A stretch of DNA of 64,000 bases from Lutraria lutraria (Eukaryota > Mollusca > Bivalvia > Venerida > Mactridae). The notes under the pieces are model-generated. The model ran no database searches. It saw nothing but the letters and a program-made list of their open reading frames with translations, and had not been told where the DNA came from. The stretch spans positions 4,794,414 to 4,858,413 of the forward strand of contig OZ026835.1 of NCBI GenBank assembly GCA_964023205.1, written 5' to 3'. A program made the translations under genes and the position numbers. Shown piece after piece: positions 37,509 through 52,500 of the stretch; positions within the stretch are counted from its first letter, which is position 1; each line of letters starts with the position of its first letter.

Positions 37509-40500
37509 CTTCATGACAAGAGGTCTAAAAAGATCATTTATAAATATTTAGTAAACATTTATACACATATAATTGTAGACCAAATTTCACCATATACATT
37601 ATATATATCAAAACTCATTTTAACATAATAACATGCAACTAATGGGATAAAGTTTTATACGCAACTGACTAGATGATTTGTTTATATTGAGTTTTACGCC
37701 CCTTTTCAACAGTCAGAGTCATATGAGGTGGACAGTTCACATAATCATCGCTCCTGGGAAGAACCAGTACTAGACTCCCATCCTCCGTAAGTAACTTTCT
37801 CACATAAAGAGACATTGTCGGTAGCAGAGCTCGAACCCACGATCCTCTATCAGTGAGAGGTTACAGTGATTTGAAGTCAGCAAACTTAAGCACTTGACCT
37901 AGGAGGTGGGTCCTGACGGGATGAAGTTGTATGAAACAAATATCAGAAGATAGATTACAAACAGCACAAATTGTTAAAATCATGCAAAATGGACAACTGA
38001 TACATCGAGGGTTCAACGCAACAGTGTCGTAACTTATATTGAAATAAGAACAACTTACGACAGTGTTGCGTTGAGCCCACGACATCTAACCAAGCTTGCA
38101 TGAAGATATTCATTGTATTGAATTATATTGAAGTAATAAGCATTACAAAAGCTAATAGTCACACAAAATTCTAAGTAAAAATCAATCAATCAATCAATCA
38201 ATCATTCATTCAGTCATTCATTCAGTCATTCAGTCAGTCATTCATTCAGTCAGTCAGTCAGTCAGTCAGTCAGTCAGTCAGTCAGTCAATCAATCAATCA
38301 ATCAATCAAAGTAAGTCTTTAGAAGTTATTAATTAGCAATCTATTACCTGGGACATCTTGCCTTCTTGTTGCATTCTCTTCAAAAGCTATAATAGGTTTA
38401 CCAATGGGTAATGAACTAGCATCACCAGCTTCATTCATAAGTCCATTGTCAACACTATCTATATTGTCTAGTTTTAATGCCTCGTCAGAATGATTCACCA
38501 AACTCTCACCAAACATCAGAGGTTTAGACGAGACCTTATTTAAGTCTATTATTTCTTCAAATTGTGTAGAGTCTGATGGCAAAGTTTGGGTGTCTGTGAT
38601 ATTCTGGTAACCTGTTTGCGGGCTTTCTGGGGAGTCCACTGTTCTTACACTAATACTGAAATGGAAGAAAGACGTTAAGTACAAAAATATGAAATTGTGG
38701 TGAAATGAGATGATAAAACTAGTACACTAACACACAATATTCTCTGATAACACACAAGACCTGTGTATTGTTAAGACCCACATATATATCATAATATAAT
38801 GTAACACACAAGAAAAGGAAATATGTACTTTTTCCAGCCAAACAGGAAATCACTAAAAAAAAATTGAAGTATTCTTAATTTGATCATTTGAAAAAAATCA
38901 GCTATTTATGAGAGTATTAAATGCTATTTCACCAGATTTGATCATTAAAGCATTCATATCTACTATGCGCATTAAAAAAAGTACAAACACATTTCAACGT
39001 TTTTGTAAATTGTTTATTTAGACCCAGAACTCAAACAAATATCATTAATTACTACCACCTTCCGAAGCCCATTAATGTTGTTTATTCAAGTTAACTCATC
39101 ATTTTAACCATTTTGTTGGATAAACCACTTTAAATTAACCCTCATTATGTTGTTGAAACAAGATTAAAATGATGAGTATAAATGGTATGTCAATCTGAAA
39201 GTACATATAAAGTTAAGAATTTATTTTTCTACCAAACATAATCCCATCCTTTGATCATATTTACGCCCCAGCATGCTTAAATCCAACTGTGGACCAGAAT
39301 TGAAAATTAATGACAAATATATCACCGAGTAGGTGAAAGTGAACCGTAGGATATTAGGAATGTAAAACATTTAATGTTTACTGAAGTCTATAATTATACC
39401 CACCCTAGCTGTCCTCATTTAGCAGGGTAAGATTTTGACAAAAAAAACAACCTCAAAACATATGCCACGTCTTTTTTATATTCAGATAAGAAATGAAGAG
39501 TATAATTACAATGTATTTTGAAGTTAAAATGGGGAGGGCTTTCAGCGCAATACCAAACTATTTTTTCTTTATTAAAAGATAAATACAAATAAAATCCTTG
39601 ATGAAAAGTTACTTGCAAGCATACACAATCATGTGTGTTTAATTATTCACAAATACATGAAGTAAAAAACATGTTGTTAAGAAAACCTTGAAACCACAAC
39701 CAAACTCCTGCTGAAAAAACAACAAAATACATTGCTGTCAGCATTTAATGTTTGTTTGTTTGTTTATTTGAGTTTTCAACAGTCAGAGTCATATCAGGTG
39801 GACAGTTCACCTAGCCATCGTTCCTTGGAAGAACCAGTACTTTAGACTCCTATCCTCTGGAAGCAACTTACTACGTTCTCACATAAAGAGACAAGGTTGG
39901 TAGCTGGGTTCTAACCTACAACCCTCTATAAGTGAAAGGTTACAGTGATTTGAAGTCAATAACTTCAACCACCTGAACACAGCAGCGGGTTCCAGAATTT
40001 GATTGGACATGAATAAGAATGAAATATAAAGAGCATAAATATTGTAGTGATGTATTGGTTACGACAAACAAGTGACCAACCATTGATCAGTTAGATATTA
40101 AGGACTTTTTAAGGGGTTCTATTCCAGTAAAAGGGAATCGTCTATAATAATTTCAGGGAGCAAACATTTTTCCGAGGGTCACTCCCCTTGCAGGACCCTA
40201 AATTTGTCAATATGAGCGGACGAGTGGATTTTTCGAGTCCTGCTATTTTTGAAGCACTTAATAAAGGGCTTACGGGCTCATTACATTTCATCAGTACAAG
40301 TCAAGGGCTCTTTCATGATTTTTGTTTGTTTCAGAAACATGCATTTAAATAGATGTAGGCTTTGGTCCATTATATACAACTGTACACTGCATTTTGCACT
40401 ATGCCCTATTGCATCATCAGAAAGCCGGGCCTTAAGAAGATAGATTTCTTATTCAAGATAAATCATAATGACTTTAATCTTATAAGCTTGCAAGCATATA

Positions 40501-43500
40501 TAAGTTTTACAGTTCAAACGAAAACACTTATTTTTTACATAATTAAATCTTGATCAGTACAATTAATCCTAAATGCCTTTGATCAATCAATGGTCAAGAA
40601 TTTAACTTGTACTTAGGGAGATTATAGATTTAAAATCAAAGTCATACAACTGTTCACGACAAGTTTACCAGTTCTATGATGTTACCCACCTTTGTTAATT
40701 AGTGCATGTATACATAATTCAAAATGTCTGAAGTGTACATAACACTTATAAATGTATGTAGGTAAGAAGTATACACATGTAAGTATAATTATCACACAAA
40801 GGTACATACATTAACTTAGCTTCAAACAAAAGTTTAAATACCCCCAAAGCATAACTTTAAACACACATAACAAGCTATAATAATCCTTATAAACTAAATA
40901 ATAGGGTTAATTTATTCAATCTTATAAAAACATTTTTTCTCAAATAAACGTAATGCAAAAATAAATATGTACAATTAAAGTAAATAAACAAGCCTTCATG
41001 GAAAGATTTAAGGAACAAAAGACTTTATTTTTGAGAATAAAGAATAATTTATACAGTAGGTAAACAATAATATCCTGCTTACAATGTGGAGTCACAAAAC
41101 TAGGATATTGTTGCATTGAATTGGGGTCATCGCAAACTTGAATTTGACGACATCAGTGTTCTTTAAATACCACATAAATCTTGTCTATTGTGATTCTTCA
41201 TCGAATATGATTATCAACAAAATAACCCAATATTCATCAAGAGAATCTTTAAATGACTGAATGCACCATTTCTTATCTACGGAAGTCTTGTAGAACCAAG
41301 CATAGAGCCATAATATCTGATACAAATAGTTGGCATTTTTTATCAAACCATTCTGTAACAGAGCTTGTAATTATAATCACCACTCGACAATCACCTGGAC
41401 AAGAGAACTATCTTATCTAACAATAAACACATTGTACTGAACTATTCTGGCCTGAATAGTTTCAATGAATCCTATAATTATGTTGATCATACCTAAGTGA
41501 CTTTGAAAACTAGATAAGATTTTTATTGAATTCATTAAGTGTCAGTCACTATCATAAAATCAGCTTTCAATAGGTACCATGCAACAATCTTCCAATATTC
41601 TATACCAAGATAGAGTTGAACATTTATCTATCAATAATTAAGATTGTTCTCAAAGAAAGCAGTTGGCACAACGACAAGGATGCTTTGTATATAAGCACAT
41701 ACTGATGGTATCCCTAAAGACTAAAACTACAGTTTCTATAGCGATGCCATGACAAAGTAAAATCCAAGAACTTCATAATAGGACTAACAAAATAAATGTT
41801 TATAGACATATAAGTTGATCCATTTTTACCAATTAACTTCTTCACACCCCATAAAAATAGGACTATCCAGCATGCAGTATGTTGATTTGGCTGTGTTGGA
41901 GCGAGAGAGAATCTGCTTTCTTGTTGCCCTGACATAAACCAATTACAGCCAATTCATACTAACAAAATCTAGTAGTTTATTAATATATACATGTACACAT
42001 TAGGTATCAGAAGTTAAAGGTAAAACTACTAAAGCCATCAAAGAAATACTGAGACCTGGTGCCTCAGTGATAAGAGAGCTAACAGTCTCTGACTTGTAAC
42101 CCCAACGTGAGTTTGAATACCATCTAGGACCAGACAGAATTTATATATGAAGAAGCTATCCACCTTGCTTACTGAGTGTTGGTGGTTCTTACCAGGTGCT
42201 AAAGCTGAACATTAAAGTCACAGGTGGCTGTATCAGTGTTTGGTTCACAAAAAAAATCCCATCAATGAGCTTATATTACTATCAAGGTGAAAAGCCTACT
42301 ATATGCCTATACGCCAAACAATGTGGAACATTGCAACTTGTTTTCAGCATAAAATACGCGATTGATGTATCAAGCGATCTGATTGGTCGGATATGTGTGT
42401 ACAATAGACTGTTCATTTCATGCTGACCAATCAGATCGCTTGATACATCACTCGCGCTTGACTCAAAATGGCTTGCAGCGAAAGGAACACAATTTTACAA
42501 GCTTGTACATGTAGACAGCCTCCAAAAAGTGCATTTTAGAAATAGTGCATATACTAGTATACACATGAGACAAATCAATATCAGTTTAATACTGTGTCAG
42601 AATCTTTTGAAGGACATACATCAGGTTATTTATTTATAGACCTTATTCATCATGCAGCATGTAACAATATATGGTAAGTATGACAAAACAAATAGAATGC
42701 ATTTTTATCATGTCATATTACACATCAAGGTAGGACAGAAAATGAAAAAAAGAAAGAAATTGCACCTGGCTTCTTCTAGCTGTTACATTTGTCTAGTGTT
42801 TCGCTCTCATCATTTTTTGCAACAGGAAGATATGAAAGTGATCAGTAAAATAGACCACTTTAATAAGTGTCTAATAGAGAGAATACATGGTAATTCTGAG
42901 AGTCAATCCAAACAAACCATGCAAATGTATATGGGTATAGTTACAGTTTTGAGATGTTTTTTATTCATTTGGGTCTAATGCTGTTTTTCAACAAGTTAAA
43001 TAATATACACATCTGCTGACTCACCTAACACGTTATTTCCTGGATGGTATTCAAACCAGTACTTACTTGCCCTCACACAAGGAACCGGCAACATCTCCAC
43101 ATGTGGAGGAATATCAACATTAATGTTAGATTTTTATGGAAGGGTAAGACCTACCGAGATTGGGAATCAAACCCGGATTGCCTGCATGGTAACAAATCCA
43201 GTGCATTAACCACTGCACCTCAAAATGATGTTTCATTAATGCACTCATGTGATTTTTTATCCCTTCATAAGGAATGGAAAATATTGTTTATACTTACAAT
43301 GTTCAATATACATCATTTGTAACTCCAAGTTAGATTTAATAGATTGACTGTCGACACAATAACAACTGTTTAACTGAACACTGAATACAAACAAATATAA
43401 TAATTCTGTAGTTGTGAACTGAATCCAATCACTTCGCTTGACAAGAAATGATATCAAATTTGATTCACAGATTCTTAGATGAAATCACACATCTTCGTCC

Positions 43501-46500
43501 AGGTATTCTATAACCTGTTAAAACCTCAGTGACATGTAAATAAAACATTAACACATACATACTCTACAGACTACACGCACACTTAAAACCTGTCTCTAAA
43601 TATCAAATTTAAATTTTCACAAGTAAATGTGATTTGAATAAAATAAATCAGATGTTCACACAAGACTAATTTTTAACAATCATTCGTTAAAATGAGATCA
43701 AAACTGAAATACTAATCTCATTATTCAAAAAGGTACGCCAGTGTAAAATACTGATACTACTTCAATAGGCAAAAAGTTTTGATGAAAGTCAAAAGAAAAA
43801 TATCTTACCACAGTATTTATCCAATTTTTTAAATATTCAATCCATAAACATAATTCTTTAAAGCACTATTTTGATTGTTTATACATATTCGCACACAGAC
43901 CGGCTCTCTAACCTTGTTTCAAATCAGATAACTCATTTATAATGAATATACCACATACTATCGAGGGGACGTCTCAAAATCGTTCAACATTCTTTAACAG
44001 TGTAGTATATTGCGGTAGTAGGTTATATCAGCGTGATATGAATAGTCTATACTAGTATACATTTCATACATAAACACTCCACAATCTATTGTTCAAAGAT
44101 AAATCATTCACGTGACCTCTAAACATTATTGTGCTGACATATTTCAATTTAATTTCATTCGTAAATCACTGACCTGAATAAAAACGAATACCCAATACCT
44201 GACATTCCAGTCGCACTATAACTTCCTTTAAAGCTATAAAAGCCATATACTACATAATAGCACAACAATATTGACTCTACGGCAGTGTATCCGATAAAAT
44301 TTAATCAATTTACCAACAATACAACCCATTATTTTTATTAGTCTTTGCTGACAATCAATGAACTGTTTTAGGTGAAAAGAATGATAAATTGCCATCAATT
44401 TTTATTGAACTTTTGACAATAAAAACTTAGAAGTCCATTATACCAACAATTTTGGACAGACCTCTTTTCCATTGAATGCCGAGAGACATTACAAAAATCT
44501 CTCAATTCATATCATGTAAATTAATGGACAGGAGAAAAATCTTAAAGCCAATTTCTTGAACATAATAATCGCTCCTTTAAGAGCAAATAGGCATAAGGGA
44601 GATACAGCCCGGACAAGGTCTATAATGCTCATTTTTTATGTTTGACCTCTAAGTGTGACCTTGACCTTTGAGCTAGAGACCTGAATTTTGCGCACTGCAC
44701 ACCGTCTCATGGTGTTTAACAATAACGCCAAGTTATCTTAAAACGTTTCTATGAATAAGGGAGATACAGCCCGGACAGGGTCTATAATGCTCATTTTTGA
44801 CGTTTGACCTCTAAGTGTGACCTTGACCTTTGAGCTAGAGACCTGGATTTTGCGCACTGCACACCGTCTCATGGTGTTTAACAATTATGCCAAGTTATTT
44901 TAAAAAGTGTCAATGCATAATGGAGATACAGCCCGGACAAAGATCCGGACGGACACACTAACTAACTCACTCACTCACTAACTAACGTACAGACACGCAA
45001 CCGCCATTGTGGCGACTATGTCGAGCTCACCGCAGGCGGGCTCGACAATAAATATGAAATCATATAACAAATATGTCAAAACCAGAAAAATACAAAACCA
45101 CCAAACTGTAACATTTAACTTTTGACACGCTCCTCTATAAGTCCCGCAGATAGGTATGTTAATATGGTATTAAGCCGAAAAACAGGTTAACACGATTTTT
45201 ACAATATTTGTTCAAGCAATATACAAGAGTGCAATGAGGAGATATAAGGTACAAGAAGATTTGATCAAACTAGGACAGAGTATTTGACATTTTATCAGTA
45301 TTAGGACTAATCTACCCAACTTATATATTGGACATGAGTCAATATATCCCCCTATATAGATATACTTCAGATACATCAATAAATCTATTCACTAGGAGAA
45401 AGCCTCATTCAGGGTTATAATACACAGTCATAAATTGATGGTTACTTCATCAAATAGCTGAATTGATACTTGAAATCACTGAAATTGTCACATTTTTCTG
45501 TTACCATTTTTCAAACACCCCCCCCCCACAACTTTTTGTCTAGTAACAGGGCCTTTTTTACTAAGAAAAAGGCAGGAACAGTGAGCGAGTGTCTACCCCT
45601 CAGAAAATAAGCTATATTTTTCCCCCAAAAAAATTTATTAACCTTTTTTGGTGTAATTTTACCCCCTTCTTCCAGTGTCTTCACCTTTTCCTGAGGAGAA
45701 GTATTAAGTTGTTTCTGCAAATATTATACTTTCTTTATTTATTTTTTTATATAAATCAAGCCTCTTAATTAGAATGCATAATTATAATTAACAATAATCT
45801 AAATGACAAAATTTTAACAGTGCAAACAAAAAATATTAACATATGATTCACTAATTAAACCATCTTTTCATGAAATGGCAAAAAGTTATAACATTTAAAC
45901 AAAATTCAACTCATTATCTAAAAACAATTTGCTTGATATATACAAGTTGTACAAACGAATACAGGTAATATCTTAATCAGTATAAAGATGTATAAATACA
46001 TCAGTATGACATCTTAACATAGGCGAATCACATCATCTGTGTTACATGTACATATCCTATACATTGTTACAATGTCATTAACATCTAACTTGTCTCATCA
46101 AAGAAGCAACATGCTCATAAAATCCTCACAAAATACTCCAGCATACAATACAACAACAGAAAGGACCGAATCTATCTTATACTTATAATAATATAATAAT
46201 ATTCATGAGACATTCACAAAATATGTGCTAATAAATACAATACACAACACCTGACAAGTGTTAGTACAATTTAACCCTCGGCTAAAACACACAATGATAT
46301 ATACAAACAAGGAAAACTGAACTATAATTACATAAGGAAAGTAATTATAAATCAATTTAAACCTCAAATAACTTTCTATTTACTTGCAAGAATTAATGAA
46401 GTTATCGTACTACATGCTTCTGATTCAGGATATGGACAAATTTTATTTACTTAGTTCAAGTTTGTAGTTTGATGGAGTTTTACGCCCTTTTCAACAGTCA

Positions 46501-49500
46501 AAAGTCATATGTGGCAGACAGTTCATCAAACCATCATTCCTGGGAAGAACCAGTACTAGACTCCCATCATCCCTAAGCAACTGCCTACTTTCTAACATAA
46601 AGAGACATGGGCGATAGCTAGGCTCGAACCCACAACCCTCTTTTAGTGAGAGGTTACAGTGATTTGAAGTCAGTGACCTTTTTAAACAACCTCAGACCAT
46701 TAACAAATTTCATTAACTTAATGCTAGCAAAGGAAATTACAGAATACACCCAGAGCGTGAACACTGAAACCAGGTATGAAAAATCCCAATACAAATCAAT
46801 GTGGAAAATGAATGTACTGATTGAACGTTCAAAGATGTGCTGTTATCTTTTCATGTAACTCAGCTTTCATTGATTTTGTGTGATTTTGCGAATGTCATAA
46901 ATCAAAGCACTGAGAGTACTGTCTGGAGTGAAGTTTAAATGTGTTCGATAAAACCATCATTGAATCAAAACTGCAAAGTCTGCAATTTATACTTATACAA
47001 CAAGTGGTACTATTTTTCAACGCGAATGTACATGCATGTAAGAGGCGTCACTTAATTGTAAGTAGTAAAAGTGGTGCATAGCTTTTGCTCCTAAAAAGCT
47101 TACAGTCAGTTATAATCATCTATGTCATGAAGGCGTGTTGATAAAATGGTCAGTGTGAGCCATGCTGACACCAGAACAGACAAGAATGTCTACTAACTGT
47201 ACATCATTAAATACTCAGTTGTCCAGAAGTACGTAAAACAACTAAATAAACTTTCTATGCACCATGTAGGCTTGCTGGATCAGACGAAATGCTCTACCAG
47301 TTGAGCTAAAGGTGCTGGCTACAACTAATACAGAAAAAACAAAACTTGCAAAGTCAGACAAAAATGTCATACACATTCATGATAATCAAAAATATTATGA
47401 CTTTCAGTACATACATACAGGACCCGCCCTAGGTAAAATGAAACAGCTGCAACTGTTACACTTAAGTACAGCAAATACAGTCAATCCTTTGACACACACA
47501 GTGTTTACGTCCATCTCTGTACAGCCGCCACCTCCATATAGCCACCACCTTGTGAATGAAGGTTCTTTCATGAACTTTCATTGATAATTTAGAAAAAGGG
47601 CATCTGCTAATAAAAAAGTTCATATTTTGTCTCTTCCAAGGATGACCTTTGTTCATAGGTTGCACTGTATTCAGTACAATATGATGCCAAATTCAATAAA
47701 CAGAACAGTATGTCTGCAACTGCCAGGATATTATGATTAAAATGATTATTTATTTATTTCGACGGATTTAATGCCATTCAGTTATATTGTAGCCCGCAGT
47801 TATCCTAACCTGGCTGAGCTTCCCTGGACTTCATTGAGGCCTTAACCATGCAGTACTAACCACATTCTATCCGCCAAGCTACCCCACATAATTTAGAGGT
47901 GGGTGACAATTTTACGTAGGACGTAATATCTTCAATCAAGTTTGTCAAAGACAGTAGAAGCCTTGCCCGGGGATCAAACTCACAACATCTCGATCAGTAG
48001 ACCAATGCTCTAATCACTGAGCTATCTGGGCAGCCTAGACAAAAATGATCACACTCTTACTAATGTAACTTCATGTTTAATACACCACAGGGTTACTTAA
48101 AATTTCAATTGAAACAAATCTGTGTTTATATTTATTGACATCAGTTGAGGAAGTTAAGACATATAAATCTATTGCATACATAAAATTTATGTAGCAAACA
48201 TTTCACTATGTAAAATCATTCACTGTGCGTTGAATACAAAACAAGTTATTTCACCATGAACTAAATATGAATACTAAATCGAGTCACACCTATAAAAATT
48301 GACACTCCTTAAAATATTTCACTTTATAACATATGGTACAAAAAAGGTTTCCTTTCTTCAAAATCTATCATAATTTGACTATAATCATTTAATTTATTTA
48401 CTTTTATTACGGTATCAGAAAATCCAGAACATTTTGAAGTCAAAATTATTTCAAACAATAATTAGAATGTTTATCAATTTAATAATGTTCAGATTTTTTG
48501 TTGCTTGGTTTTAAAGTATGATATATGATATTTGTAAATAACTTAAAATATCATTTTACGTTTTTTTAGCATTTAAAGCCAGAACCGATACCTTAATAGA
48601 ACTGATTTCATAATAATCAATTTAACATGAAATTTGCATGGATTTCACATAAAAATGAAAACAAGAGCGTCCTGAGTGGTGCCAATGTTTGTCTATTCAC
48701 TGTTTCAATGAGAGTTTTATCCACCTATGAAGTTTTGTGTTGCTGTCTTTAATAGCGTTTGAGTTATGAGCCACATTGAAGTTTTTGCACAGACGCAGAC
48801 AACACAGTGATCACAAGTGAAAAACAGCCGAGCTAAAAATGACTGCATGATCCAGCTGTCAAATATTCAATGAATTATTAGTAAGTCATCATATCTTTTT
48901 TTCATACATATCTAATGTACAAACATGATTGTATTCAGTAGATATACTTCAACAAGTGAGATAAAAATTTACCTAAAATGATATCAACCTCTGATAAACT
49001 CTCCATATAAAGTACAACAAAATGTACACATATTTGAATTATAAAGTTTCAACTTCACTATGTATATATTTGTTTTGTAAGATGACGTTAGACTACAAAT
49101 AGTTAACATGGTAACAACTGATGTCCACACAATGTATCAGACAAATATACCATCCTATGTTGTTTGAAGATGAATAATTAAGACTAGAATGTAAAATGAC
49201 ACAAATTTACAATAGAACCTCTCTTACCTGGTCCAGATAAATATCTTAATCACAAGGATATCTGTTTCATGTCCATGTATTTATTCAAAGATCATTTTGG
49301 ATGGTAACAAATATAATGTACATGACATTTCTGAATAAACTTGAAACTGAATTTTTTTTTATTGTGTCAGAGTTTCAAAGCATTTTTCAAAGACATTTAT
49401 AACATTTATACATGGCGGTCAGTTCATCTAACCCATTTTCCTGAACTGCATTCTAACCAGTACTAACTTACCCTTCCAACGGGTATAAACAAAATACAAA

Positions 49501-52500
49501 ATAATATTTCAAGTTTTTTTTATAACAATTAAATATCATACTTTCATACCAATTAACAAAAAAATACAACTAGTGATATTCATAAACAATTTCACTTTAT
49601 ATTAGTATCTCAACACAACATATTTGTATTTACTGTTTTTATTAATAGTTAGCTAAATTTTGAAGATGAGAACTGAATGGCACAGAAAAGAAGTTCAAAG
49701 AACTGATTCAAAAAGAATAACTAACAAATAAAGTCTTCTTTAAAAGGAAACTGTACAAAGAATCAAATATTTGACAAGAAGATCATTAGACTAAGTTTTA
49801 GCCTTCAAGACAGACAACTCTTACATATATCTGGTAAGGTTTACAATATGAGTAATCTCCCTTGACAAAACAAACAATTTTCTTAATGGAGAGTAACTTC
49901 CCTTGCATAGTAAAACTATAATAAACCTTGCCAGACAAGATACAGTTCTAACACATTGATTAGTAACCTATAGAAACAAGAGCTCATCGAACCAGACAGA
50001 ACTCATTCTGCAGTGAAACACGGGAAGAATAGTCCAGACAAAATTAATTATTTTTCTTTTTTATGCACACACTTCCTGGCAGAATTTCCACAATTCAAAT
50101 TCAGAGAGAAAAGGATTCTAGCGATATTTTAGTTTATTCAATTAACTTTATGTTGTAATATAATATACAGAGATTATAGATAAGATGTCCCAAATGTCAA
50201 TCAGACTATTGCACATTACACTAAGAAAGGACAATGATACATGAATTTGTGACTCTATAAATAATGATGTACTTCACTGAACTTTCTGACAAGATGTATT
50301 CGATATATAAAACACACCACAGAAATCTGAATAATGACAAACAAACTTAGGCATTGTAACATATTTGTTTGTTTGAGTTTTATGCCCCCTTTTCAACAGT
50401 AAGTGTCATATGAGGCAGACAGTTAACCTAACTTTCGTTCCTGGGAAGAACCAGTACTAGACTCCCACCTTCCATAAGCAACTGCCTACCATCTCACATA
50501 AAGAGACATGGTGGCTAGCAGGGGCTTGAACCTTGTATCAGTGAGAGGTTACTGTGATTTGAAGTCAGCAACCTTAACCACTTGTCCAAAGAGGCGGTTA
50601 TCATGACAGAAAAGCCAGGAGTCAGAACAAGATTAGCCCCAAACAATACATGGTCCCACACTAACAACGAGAAAACAAAAGCAACAAACACACTGTATTG
50701 TATTTTCATTTAAGTCTTAAAATTTATGCTTTTTTGCACTGGCCAGAATATAATCTCTTAATGCTATTCTTTGTCATTTTATTGAGAATTGATGATTTTA
50801 AACTGCCTGAAATTATAGGTGCTTGTCCTTGGCTCCTGACAAGTAGTATATTGTGATGATAAACAAGAGCATAGCAAGCAGTGCCAATGCTTGACTGTTC
50901 ACCGCCTCAGTGAGGTCTATCAAGCTATGAAGTTTCATGTTGCTACCTCTAATAGTTTCTGAGTTATGAGCTACAATTAAGTTTTTGCTCACACAAACAA
51001 GCAGATGCTGACATCGCAGTGATCACAACAGACTGAAAACAGACAAGCTAAAAATAAATTGCTAACTACAACAGAAATGGAACCACAGCCAGGCCAGTAA
51101 ATTGTAATATTTTGATAGATGAGACTTACCTAGAATCAACTAAATCCTTCTGATCTATGTACTCTTTCTGTTCTATATGTACATCTCCGTTATGTTCTCC
51201 ATTGTGTGTGGAAGTAGCAATACCATTACTGAATGACAACGAAAGTGCACTATCCACATTGGAATCAACAACTCTTTGTGAATCTGTCAGTACATCTTTA
51301 GTATAACTATCACTTACTTTAATGTCAAAGTCAGAATCAGGTGATTTACTTTCAACCTCTATCACAGTTTTTGTACCAACAGTTTCGTGAGCATCTACAT
51401 CAGAACGCAATGCTAAACTATCATCCTCAATGAGTTTCTCGGTACTTTCACATTTCACTGAGTCTGTTAAACCATTAGAAAACCCTCCAGTTTCACTTTT
51501 ATCCTTCTCCTGTTCTGAATCTTGAGTTTTCTCCTTCTCTGAAAGTTCTTCTGTACTTCTTGTCAAACTTTCCGTGCTCTTATCCATCTCATCGAGCTTG
51601 GTGCTGGACAATCTGGCGCCAAATTTGGTCTTACCCATAATGCTCTGTAGTAGAGGAGATTTGAACTTGGGTGTGCCAGCTTCACCGTCCTTTCCTTGTG
51701 TGAGTTTTTGAAGGAGAGGAGATTTAAATTTTGGTGTATCATCACCATCCACCTTCAGTGTATCCTTCTCATCAGCATCTTCAGTTTTCTCATCTTCTGA
51801 TGACACCAGGCTGGTTCTACTGGAGGAGGCTGTCAGTACTCGTGTTGGTGACTCATTCTGAAAAATCATCAAAGATTAATTAGAATGCCATAAGTTATAG
51901 TCAGTGAAAGAGTAGATCAGCCAGTAGCATGGAGATGGATGACAAAAGGAATTTCATCATGTTTTGCGTACCACCAGTTGCTAGTTAATCTAAACACACA
52001 TTTAATAAACCTATTATTTTTGTTTCTTTGTTTGAGTTTTACGCCCTTTTCAACAGTCAAAGTCATAAGAGGTGGACAGTTCAGCTAACCATCGTTCCTT
52101 GAAAGAACCAGTACTAGACTTCCATCCTCCGTAAGTAACTGCCTATTTCTCACATAAAAAAACATGGTCGGTATCTGGGCTCAAACCCATGACCCTCTAT
52201 CAGTGAGAAACCTGTTATTAAACACAATTTAACTTGTTCAAAGCAAGAGACAAATTGTCATAATTACCACTAATTCTACTAAACAGTCAGATGTATGAAT
52301 TAATGCATTCTAATTAATGAAGTCAAATTTAATGTTCGAGTTTAATAAGTGGATAAATTTTGCAGATAAGGCAGTGATTGAGTCAATCTGATTTCATGTT
52401 TTAGAATATCAAAGTTATTCTCAGTAATAAATAGTAGATCAAAGGTACATGGGTGTAATGAACTGTCAGTGTTGCATCCAGGTCACGTGATTGCAGGATT

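Larger units (their letters stand above)
38656..51129 (-). other. Large MAP7 intron (12.5 kb)
   Basis: Bounded by AG|GTAAGT (51129) and CATTTCAG (38656). It holds three family A SINEs, one family B SINE and a fragment, one family C SINE, one MITE, a tandem repeat with nuclear-receptor-like motifs and two copies of a 190-bp repeat. I found no further coding exon between 39991 and 42050 or between 43230 and 44590. Confidence 0.75.

Noticed and set aside
42652..42978. 108-codon plus-strand ORF
   Set aside because: It is in an intron, with no recognised motif and composition like its surroundings.
45511..45720. 69-codon minus-strand ORF beside a C-run
   Set aside because: A low-complexity edge and random-looking sequence; no splice sites matched to the MAP7 exons.
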